Source: Acanthaster planci (Eukaryota > Echinodermata > Asteroidea > Valvatida > Acanthasteridae). From it: a stretch of 64,000 nucleotides of DNA. The stretch's first letter is position 1; each line of letters starts with the position of its first letter. The notes below the pieces were generated by a model, which was given only the letters and a program-made list of their open reading frames with translations, ran no database searches and was not told the origin of the DNA. The stretch spans positions 2,694,209 through 2,758,208 of the forward strand of contig NW_019091355.1 of the NCBI RefSeq assembly GCF_001949145.1, in the 5' to 3' direction. Both the position numbers and the translations under genes were made by a program. Below are positions 37,404-48,600 of the stretch, piece by piece.

Positions 37404-39497
37404 ACGGAGTGAATGTATACTGTTCTTGTACATTCATGTACATTTACATGTACATTTGTGGTACGTTCTACATGAAGGGTACATCGAGTACACTTTGTAT
37501 TGATTAGGCTACCATTGTGGTTCATGTAGGTATATCGCACATGTACAGTGTTGTTCCTGACTGGGCGTAAGGTAGTTATATAACGCTGCTGGTATTGATT
37601 ATTAGCTACCATGTGCTGTGTTGAATACAGGTGCCCCACTGGCACAGTGGTGTGTGGTTTTACTTGTTCAAAGCTGGATTCAAAACAGCCATCAATCCAT
37701 GAATGTGGCAAATGTGCCACTCTTTGAATTAACAGTAAATGCTCCAGCTGTGTGTTTTTGCATTTGAATGTAAAATAACACTGTACACTGTGTTAGAACA
37801 ACTCGGTACTTGTCCGGGGGCACAGGGTGCAATGTGGACCGCACAATAGAGTATAATATCACACTGTTTATTGCCGTGGATTGACCAAAAGGATTCAAGT
37901 TTGCACCAAGACAAAGTGGGTTATAGCCACATATGTACAGTCATACCAAACAGCAGGGCATCAATGTACCTACATGTACATCAGTTACAGAAAAATCTTT
38001 CTCAAATACGGGTATACTGTACGAATATTTTCAGAAAATATTAAATCTGAAAACCAGATGGTTCCTGACCAAAGCGCTCCAAACAAACTGATCATAAATT
38101 TATCCAACTATTCAGCTTGTACCAAACTATTTATACTGTTGTTAGTAGAACTGTATAAATCCCCCCCCACAAATAATCTGTCCAATTCAAAATTGTTCCA
38201 AAATAACTCAATTAAATTGTATATGTACATTTCTTCCATTTCAAATTCGGTGATGTAATGTGCTGTTGAGTGGGTTCATGCCTAAGATGAACAGAAAAAT
38301 ACTGTTTTTATTTTGAAACCTCACTTGGAAAAATGGTAAGAAGAGTTGGAATTCATCATCAAGTAAGACGAATAACCTGCACTTTAAATTTCCGTAGTCA
38401 CCCCATACTCACCTAGTCTCAAAAGTTGGACAAGTTCATTAATTGCGGCCTTTAACATTTCCACGCAAGATTTCATGCATTCAGTGTCTTAAGTGAATGA
38501 CTTACAGCAGACTAGGTGAGCAAACCCTTGTCGTGTGCCGGGATACACCGATTTCACAGTTCAGATATGTTGACACATTTCATTATCCCTTACCCTTTTG
38601 GTTAGAGTCAAGCTGAAGGGTTCATGCAGGTTTGCAGCATACATGTACGCAGGTTTGTAGGGTACATACACCTGTACAATGTACATTAATTATTACATTA
38701 ATATTTGTGCCCTCACAGTGAACAGTTTGTACACGTTAAGTATCAAGGTGTGTTAATGTTGTCCCTTTGATATCGCTCACAGCATTTCTTGTACTGCTTG
38801 TTTTGTTTTTACATCACAGGTTCCTAGAATGAAGTCCATACACTTGTTACTGGTGGTGTAGGCAGTGAGATTGTATGCACCATGGCATTCAGCTCAGTAC
38901 TGCAGGTACATGTAAGGCTGTGACCGAATCACTTGGCTGTGGCTAGACATTGCATAGACTTGTGCATAATTTCAAGCCCCAATCAAGTAATTCAGACACT
39001 CTGTGTGAAGTCGGAAGTGGGCGTAGCCGGCGGTAAGGCGAAACCCAAAAAGTTGTGCTTCTCATTGTCTGCCCCTGCCCCAAAAATCATGAAGAACCTG
39101 TATGTTTTTGTTTGAAAAATCATTTCAAAACTTTTTGTGCCAACTGTAGAGGCTTCATATATTTATTTGTGGTTTGTGCATCGTCCTGTAATCATTTACA
39201 ATGATCGGCATAGAAGGTGGTTTCCTCTTGTGCGTTTTTACCCACAACCCGTCTGCTGTCTAAGTTCAGCCACTCTTTGTTCTCTCAACCAGGGAATCGA
39301 CCTCAAGAACCTTGTTTGCCTTTCTGATGGGTGATGAGACTAAATTGTGGCGGCTTTGGTTAGGAAAGGAAATTAAACAGTTCAAAAAAATCATCGACTC
39401 GTCATTGTGAAAACAAAAATTGCCTCTTTTTAGGAGGCATGGCTTCTGTTTGGCCCTTTCCGCGATCTGCCAATGGCTAATAAACAACGTTACAATA

Positions 39498-39557
39498 TTA
39501 ACCCTAACACTCCTCAGTTCTCGAACAGGTGAAGGATTGAGGAGGGTTAGGGTTAAA
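39498..39557. mobile_element. 60-base palindromic element with telomere-like ends
   Basis: Begins TTAACCCTAAC and ends GTTAGGGTTAA; the arms of about 17 bases pair with one mismatch around a short loop. It lies only 73 bases before the first visible exon of the CH-domain gene. It probably is an extreme internal deletion of a TTAACCCTAAC-ended element. Confidence 0.6.
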
Positions 39558-39630
39558 TCTGACATTGTCACCTATTGCCATACAGCTATCGACCATCATC
39601 CCATATTTATTCACCTTCTCCTACATGTAG

Positions 39631-42600
39631 ATGTACCTTGGCTGGGCCAACAGCCTCCTGTGTGAACAGGGAATCCTCATCGATGGCTTGCACCAGTTAA
39701 GAAGCGGCACCATCTTCTGTAATCTGATTGAGCTGCTCACCGGCTCTAAGCTCCTGCCTGCCGACCAGGTTAGTCTTCCATCTTGCGGATGAAACGTTGC
39801 TCCCATTTCCCCCTGAAGTCTTGTTTTACCCGGCCAGAAAAATTTCAGGCTTGCACTTTTTCCTTGGATCAGCTGATTTCGCCATTCTTCATACTTGTGT
39901 CATTGAAAATTGAACAAACACTGTACAAAGTCTTGTAAAGATTGGAAATTCCTCGCTTTTGGATCAATGTCCAAGTCGCTTGCTTGAAATTTACAAAATA
40001 TCTGATGAATCTGTACGTATTTTTAAGGTCATTAGAAGCGCACAATTAATAAGATGTAACAGAAACCCGCTAAATTAAGCCAAGTCAAATAATGAAGATA
40101 ACCGAACCATATCTCTTTCCTGTGGTGAGTAGTTTGATCATGAAATGCCTGTAGTGTACGGAACATTAAATGCATTGCTTAGAAAAGTTTTTTGAAAAGC
40201 GCTATCAAGTGGAAAAATCATATTGTGCGCATTACTTCTGCAGTCTTTTCACAGAAGCTGTGTAATTTCAAAATTGCAGGACTTCTATAAAATGGAAGTT
40301 TGAATATCTTCATTTGTTGGGTGTTTTCTTTATCATTTGCAAACGTTGTTTGCTGGTAATGTCACTGGCATATATGGAAGCTGAGTTTCACATCTTCCTC
40401 CCATTTTTGTAGGATGCTCTCTCAGAAACTGACGACAGTGTTGCTCTTGATAATGTCCAAGTTGCCTTGGATTTCTTGACTGGTATCGGTGTCAAAATGG
40501 CAGTCAGTGCCGAAGGTAAGGGCAGAATTTAGTAGAAAGATTGAAAGAATGGCAATTTCGAAACAGGCCCATTGATTAATTGATTGAATTTGTTCATTCA
40601 ACCAATTGAGTTTTAATCAATCACTTAATTGGTTTCAAGAATGTGTTATTTTAATTTCTTGTTGTGGGGAGGTTTATTACATGTATCATGGTTGAACAGT
40701 TTCTTCAAACTACATATTTGGTATCAAGTATCTCGTGTTATATGTATATGTATTTGTATTTTATGGTCAATGTGGAAAAAAGTCTTGCTTAAATTGCCAC
40801 CCGCTAGAATGGTTGATTATAATCAGTTGGTTGATCATTTATCAGCATACTGATAACAAACTTGAATTTACTTGTGGAAGTTGATCACACACATGTTCAT
40901 GTGGTTATTTCCCTCCCAGGCGTTGTCTGTGGTGAGTTGAAGAGCATTCTTGATGTCATGTGGTCCATTATCCTCCACTGTACAGTTCATTCACCAGGTA
41001 CGTAGAAATGTCTGCTCTAAAAATGACGTGAAATTTTGCAGGGCTTACACTCTCTCCATTTTATTCGCTGTTTTTTGTTTTTTTCCATGATCTCATCAGA
41101 ATACTTCTACTTCATGAACAGGACTTGCTAGCTGAAGGTGTCTGTCATAGTAACCATTTGGAATGGAGAAAAGGTTGAACTCAAAGCTCTGTCTTGCCTT
41201 GATAGCTTTCAAAGCTTTTTCCTGAGTGCTCAAGTTTTGTCTCTTTGTTCTAAAACTGATTACTCCCAGAACGCGCTGCCTACCAGCGAACCGTGCGCAT
41301 CGGTCGCAAACTGCTTCTTCAGTGGTGTGGGGAAGAGTTGGCCGTCAGCATTGACACCAGCCAGAGCATGGCGGCAGTGTAAGTCTCCCAGTCACATCAC
41401 AGAAGCACAGAAGGTGTTGTGAAGTGGGTGGGTCTTGAGAGATGAGAGGAATTGGATGGGTGATTAGCTCTCGGTAGGCTGTGCTAGAATTGCCTAAATA
41501 TTTTGTGTTCGCGAGGGAGAATCAGGGTCAATCATCTTAATTAACCCTATTTAGTAATGTCAGAAGGGAAGTGTAGTGGCTAGAAATTTATGAAATGAAA
41601 AACCATGATAGTGACATGTCATAACTAAAAAAGACACAATTTTTAAAGTCATTTTGTATGAAGAACCCTTTCAATGTGAAATCCTCTATTCAAAATCTCG
41701 GTAGCTTTTTGTTTTTTACAGAGAAACTTTGAAGTCACTGCAAAGGAAGCATAATCTCCGCCCCATCACAAAAACAGACTGCGTTTAGGACCATGCTATT
41801 GTCTTTACCTCTTGTCATGTTTCTGACTGAAACAGGTTTAGTGGGAACAATCTCTTGTCGGATCTTCTGTCTTTACACTGCTCCTTCGAGAACATTCAAG
41901 ATGCTCGGGTAAGAACTACACGTACCTACGGGAAGCCAGTAATGTAGTGTTAAGTCAGTCAAAGTAATGTCAACAAATCACTGTGAATTTGCTCGTTGAA
42001 TTTTGGTTGCATTCTGTTGCGTGGTGTTTTCATGGCAGAGCATTCACGGCAAAAACTGTTCTCACGGTAGCGTACAGTAATCCACCCCGAGCTGAGTTGC
42101 ACCCACAATTTGGAGAAAGAAAGACAGGTGGTTACAAGCGGATTCTTGCACGCATTCTGGGTGTACGCAAAGACCATACATTAAGGAATAAACCCGTTAT
42201 TGATCTCCATTATAAACATGCACCTATGCCGTGAGTACCAAAAAAAGCAAGCCCTCTTTTGTTTCGCTCAGAATAGATACTCTTTGAAATTCACTCATGA
42301 GATTTTTCACCAGTGGTGTCTTGCTGCTTGGATTTTGATATCTGTGAATGTGCAGCATCAAAAAATGTTATGGAGTAGTACCCTGTCAAGTGACTTTTCA
42401 AAAGTTTGTGTATTGCTGACACCGTCATTGAGATAGGATCACATCTTCCGCACATCTTGACAGGATAAGTACCTCGTCAATCTGACCAATGGGATTCTGG
42501 CTGCGGAAGATCACTTTGGAATCTCAAAGACACTACTTGGGTAAGTCTAGGCTCTCACCTTAAATGCACATGCAGGGGTAACTGACTCTCTATAGACAAA

Positions 42601-45600
42601 AAATCCGAGGAAAAGCCATTCCTGACGGGCCATCATACTCGTGTACGGGTTTTAACTTTTTCAAGACTTGCATTATAGCAAGTCACGACACTCTGTTGGT
42701 CTGACAGAAATATATAACACACTGGTATCACCTGCGCGCGAACAGGGTGGCCTCACAGTAATGGCTTCTAATTCTGGTAGCTAGATTACTATGTAGGAGA
42801 AACGTCAAGTTTTACTCTGAAGGAAATGAAACAAGCCTGGAATGGATTTCACATATGTTATAGTAACTTAAGGTACTTGCAAGGACCTGGTAGCCTGGTA
42901 TTTTGTATATGTTGAACTATACGTCAAAATGTTTTGTGTTAAGGTGAGTTTTTTTTTTTTAATTATCCATCAAAACCTTGATAAATGGCTAACCTTACTG
43001 ACACATTTTGGTTAGACCAGGTGACATTGGAAAACTGATTGTAGGATTTGATGTTTTGCCTGCAGACCGGCGGATGTAGTCAACGGAACGGCAGATGAGC
43101 ATTCCTTGATGATTTACATTTCCTTGCTCAAGAGAAAGGTCAGTTTCCTTCTTCAGCATTTGGTTTTTTAGGTCTTGCGCCCATGAGGTGGCCAACAAAA
43201 ATATACTGCTTAGTATAGCAATTTAAGCAAAACACAAACAGACGCTCAGACTTGTGATGTGTGATTGCCTAGGAAATGTGATTGTGATTGGCAGTGTCGT
43301 CAAGACCTGTGACCTGTCTTGTGTCTGGTCTTGTGACTGATCTTGTGCCATGTCTTGTGTCTGGTCTTGTGACTGATCTTGTGACCGGTCTTGTGACTGA
43401 TCTTGTGCCATGTCTTGTGTCTGGTCTTGTGACTGATCTTGTGTCTTGTCTTGTGACTGATCTTGTGACCGGTCTTGTGACTGATCTTGTGTCTGGTCTT
43501 GTGACTGATCTTGTGTCTGGTCTTGTGACTGATCTTGTGACTGATCTTATGCCATGTCTTGTGTCTGGTCTTGTGACTGATCTTGTGACTGGTCGCGCGA
43601 CAAGATCTCATTACTGGTTTTGTGGCTGGTCTTGTGAGCGGTCTTGTAACCTTTCTCGTGACTGGTCTTGTGACTGGTAGTTTGGTCTTGTGAAGTTGTG
43701 AGGCTCTCCACTATATCACTGGTGATAACCAGATCTACATGTACGCACATGTGAGTGCCATAGAATTTCTCTCATTAGGGAAGTTGTACCTAATCCCCAA
43801 TGAAGGCATCGTTGGAAGGCCTCTTTTACAGACTGTGTCCTGGAAAACTACCGGAGGCACTCTCTGGTCAGAAATACATCCTCTAATAGTGATTCTAGGT
43901 TTTTGTTTTCTTTTAGGTGTCTTTGCTTGTTTCCAGCTCGCTGTCTTCAGATGAAGATGAATTCATCAAAATATCACCCCATAAGCCGGTGAGTTCAGTA
44001 AAGAATTATCTCTAAAATTGCATCCCTAAATGCGCGAGTGTTAGACACAGATGCAGTTTTTGTATAGCTGTGTATTTTGCAATGTGTTATTTTCTTTTCA
44101 TTGCCATGTGGTTTAATCAGTCCCCGCTGTCGAATTCACTGGGTTCAAAGTTCACAAAATTGTTGAGGACTAAAAGAGAGTTTCAGCTCATGCTTCACCC
44201 GGCTAATTTAGGAAAGTTGTTCATCAAGCAGCTCTGTATACATACATGTAATCTCAATTCATGTAATGTAGCTGGCGTCTCTGCCGAGGTTCAAATAGTG
44301 CGCTTTGGTTTGACTTGAGTTCGCACCAACCTCGTTAGAGATTCTTAGGCTGGAAAGGTCGGGAATATAATGGTACCCAAATAGCGAGAACATCCTGAGG
44401 TTGAAGAGGGCTGGCCTCAATTAGTAGTGAAAAGACGTTTTTCTTTAAACAGGTTTATACAAATAACGTCTCTTAAATAAACACACAAAAATTTATCAGC
44501 ATTGTTAGAGTGAGAAAGATATTTACTAGAGCATAAGAAATTGAATTCTGGGGCGTTCCAACTGTACCACGTTCATCAAGAAATTCTCTGGAGATTGATA
44601 GGCCTTTCTCTCCAACCAGCCATCTACTTTCATGCAGAAATTTGTTTTTCATCATTTAACAGAGCAAGGTTTGAGATCATCTAAACTCGACTTAACCAAG
44701 ATTTGAGACAGTGTTTTCTAATGACCGTTTGTGTGTATCCTGATGATATTTGACAAGTTACTCAAAGTGAAGCTTACTAATCCAAGCAATTAACAACTGA
44801 TACTCGTAACTGTCATTCTTAAACCCAATAAGCCCACCATTAAATTACCCCAAGCTGTGTGCAAGCAAACCAGCAATTTTCAGCATCACAGGTGCATTCA
44901 ATAACATATGACTTTGGTCCCTTGGGAGAACGTAGTGCAAGGTTTTGGATGTGACGAACCATACTTGAAAGTACTATCTTCTGGTAGCCAGAACATGGTT
45001 GATTATGCAACTACAGAGTAAATCCCTGCAATCTGATTGGTGGATCATTAATCATGTGTCAGAACAAAAAATGAAATTGGATGTATCATTGTTCAGCCAC
45101 TTTGTATGTCAGATGAAGTAGTAGACAGTTCAAGTATGTAGGTCAGGGATTTGTTCAGGACTTATTCGCCTCTGTATCAAAACAAGTAACAGCACGGGCC
45201 CCCTCTACCTCGCTTTGTGTCGTATTTTTATTAACAGTTTAATTTCACTGCGCCACTCACCTTTACAGATAGCACGTGCACTCACCCAAACTCGCACCTT
45301 TAGGTTTACGAGAAAAAAATTGCTGCCACGGAAACAAAGAATGGGCAGTACCAAGAAGCGTAACAGGATCGACCGGGTGGCGTCGTGTCCGTTTTGTGTT
45401 GAGCCCTGGACAAGGGTGTCACAGGGCGTGGTTCTCGAGGTGTGTACTCATATTTGCCTTTTGCAGCCATCTTGAAGATGCTGAACGAGACCATCTCTCC
45501 TCCTCCCCTCTGTTTAACCCCCCAGATGATGCGGTGGAGGCAGCATAATGCGCATCATTTTGTCTTCCTAGGTGCAGTGTCTTCGGCATGTCTAACCGTA

Positions 45601-48600
45601 ACACCTTACTGTAGTGCATGTAACTTTCTGTCCATCAGCAGTAAACATAAACATTTGCATGTGACAAGGATTTCTGTCTGACAAAATGGTACCCTAACTA
45701 AGCATTGACCTAGTGTGACCTTGAGAATGACCCTGATTACGTGTACCTTCATTTTCATTCTTAGATGACCAATTAAGGGCCTGTTTGTTTCACATGGACC
45801 TGGATCGCGATCAGTGATCCCCAAGCTGGTTGTCACATTTTGTCAAAAGGCCAACATAGACGACATGACGAGTTACGTGATGTTGACTTAGTCGGAGTTT
45901 ACTGTAGTACTTTTGTTACTTTTGACTCGGTTACTTCGGTCTGGTCTTTTGATGGTCTCAACAACAACTGTGGCAAGTTCATTCAAGGACTGCTAGTTAA
46001 TTAGTGGTTGATTCATGATGTACCTAGCGCATGTGCAGTGAAGTTGAAGTGCTAACGACTCTAGTCGACCGTTGTCAGGTCGCTGGGCCGAAGGGGAGAA
46101 AAGGAGGCTGAAGGAAGGGCAAAATGGCAAAAGATTAAAAAGAAAATGGTCGCTTACTTGTGACATACTGTTTTTCCGGCATTTTTCTTAAAACTGGTCC
46201 TCTCTGCACTGTGCTATTAAACATGGTTTATGGCAACCAATGACGCGGCCAACCTCGGTAGGCTGGTTGCAAATAGTTGACCAGACTAGTACAACCGTTA
46301 TCGACTAATGTGCGTTCGATCAGAGATAGTCTAACTGTGGTTAACTATGGTTCTTGATTGGACTGTCCCTGTGGTACAACAGGCACAGAAATCTAAAGTT
46401 TCTAACGCAACATACAGTACATGCACTCTTACCAGTTTTCAGGCTGTGGAACCATGCAGCCATGTCTGAACCAACTGGCTTGGGCTTAAATTAACATGTG
46501 TCTATGAGAAGCGGCTACAGCCTCCAAACCAGAGGCTTCCATAGTGCCATGTGTTGTTTTCTGCCAGAGCCACTGCTTTTCTACACCATCTGGTTTGGAC
46601 TTCCAACTGGTAGCCTGTCTGCTGTTGGTCTCCATGCATGTTTGACACATAGTTTCTCTATTGTGTGTAGAAACTAGAAAAGCTGGTAGACTACTTATTA
46701 AAGGAGGCTAGAAAATATATCGAGATTTTTCTCTCACACTTGTAAATGATACGCTTCCACCAATTTCATCTGTGTGAAATGACTAATAAAAAGGGTAAAG
46801 GCTCTTTCTTCAAAACCATGATATTCTTACGTTAACCCATTTGGTTACCTTGGTAGTTAATTTTCATTGTTCATGTACTGGTAGGTTATTTGATACTAGC
46901 ATATCACCACATTGCTAACATTCTGTTGTTTTATTTCTGTCCTAATCATACCAATTTGGTACTTTTTTCGAAAATAGAACCAGTTTTGTTTCATGTTTAT
47001 GTAATTGTTTAGTATTCATAGCAACAGAGTAATACAGGGAAAAAAGGAAGTCAGGTTTTCTCTTCTGATCTTCATTTAAAGTTGTTTACTATGTAAAATT
47101 TCATATCACTGTTTGTCTTTAGTATCCATTATTTGCCTTTTTATGTTTCAAAATCTGACAATTTTTCCTTCCTTCACTTCTGTGCTTTTTTACAGAAAGT
47201 GATAATTTTTTTACTCGAAATATCTGAAAGTGGTTGAACTAATTCAATTAATTCCTTTTTTCCATCTAACCAGTCTCCTAGTACCAGTGTCCTGTCTGCA
47301 GCCAATTCAGTCTACAGTGGACGCTCCTCGTTAACCAACTTGTCTCATCACTCTACGCCCCAACCTCCACACCATCGTTACAGCCTAGATTATTCCACCT
47401 TCAGCAACAGAACGCCATCATTCGACACTTCACTGACTCGTGGAACCAACCAAGATGTCACACCTGAGAAAAGTGACTCTGGCATCTCAATGACAGCGGA
47501 TCCACCAGCGAGTCTTCCCAGCGGCCCGTCTTCAAGGCTAAAAGAGTTGAGAGATCACACACCGGATTCTCAAAAAATGGCTGGTGCTGCATATGGGGCT
47601 ACTCTGGACAGAACGGACCAGTCAAAGCAGATCAGAGGCATTTCTAGAATCACAGCAGCTACATCTTTGCGAAGGCACAGAGCAATGTATGTTGAGAGGC
47701 AGCATGAGCATCTTGCCTCGCATGAGAGAGACTCGCAAGTCAGGGAGAAGGTAGGCAGTGTTCATCGTTCGGCATCCTCAGGGCTTCTTTTCCAGAATGC
47801 ATCGAGATGTGAAGAGCAGAGAAAGGAGGATGTGATCTCCAAAGGGAGTAGACAGGCCGTTACAGAGGAGAGCAGTGGATCTAACAATGAGACTAAAATG
47901 AAGGAAGGTCCAAACGATGGCAGCAGAAATCCGTTGAAGAGAGGTAAGTTGTGACCAGTACTTACTGAGAAGGATTTAAATGCTGAAATGGATTTGGATT
48001 TGGTTTGAACATAGGGAAAATGATGTAAGGACCCCTCTGCCAGGTTACCTTTGACAAGATTACATGTGCTTCTTTATTTCAGGAGATGAGCTCGTGCAAA
48101 CTCCAGATGATGAACTTCTTAATTTGTTGGATACAATCGGTGAGGAGAGCCAGCATCTCCGTCTTGAGCTGACTGAGACTCAACTGAGAGAAGCCATCTT
48201 GAAAACGCAGCTTGAAGAAGGATTAGTGGGTAGCACTAAAGAGGAGAGAGTCATCTCCAAACTTGTCCAGGAACTTGAGATGCTTAGGGAAGAAAACAGG
48301 AGGCTGTTTCGGGAGTCAGCAAATGCCAAAAACGGCAATGCAGTTGACAGGAAGACAATGGAGAAACTGAATGCTACCATCAGAAAACTGCAAATGGAAG
48401 TTGAGCATCAGAGTTCAGAGAATTTCAACTTGAGGATGAAATCAAAGGTCGGGAGTGATCTCAGCTCCTTGGATACGAGACCAGAGAGCGACATTTTCAG
48501 TCTGGAGTCCGGAGCAAAAGAGAAAGTGGACAAGGTTAGCCAGTCTGATTATTCCTCAGAACTTAAGGAAACACCTGAACTGTGTGACCTCAAGCGAGAC

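Larger units (their letters stand above)
34711..39497. other. Probable 5' intron of the CH-domain gene; initiator exon not found
   Basis: This stretch must contain, or be spliced over by, the exon(s) coding for the start and first helix of the first CH domain. I searched for a phase-0 exon ending in the usual Lys-Thr-Phe motif and found none. It holds family B and C element copies (37108-37166, 37256-37403) and palindromic ACATGTAC-rich patches around 37425-37460 and 38640-38700. Confidence 0.45.

Noticed and set aside
41721-41784. Possible extra exon after a good acceptor, open in the frame of the preceding exon
   Set aside because: The only donor available (GTTTAG) is poor and would leave a phase that does not fit the next exon at 41836. 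The direct join 41378 to 41836 completes CH2 without it.
43288-43680. 130-residue open frame of repeated Leu-Val-Thr-Asp
   Set aside because: It is a by-product of the 12-base minisatellite, with open frames on both strands and no splice borders.
44121-44317. Open stretch starting with an acceptor and SPLSNSLGSKF, in phase with the exon ending 43988
   Set aside because: No downstream donor restores phase 0 for the exon at 47274. The direct join 43988 to 47274 is in frame.
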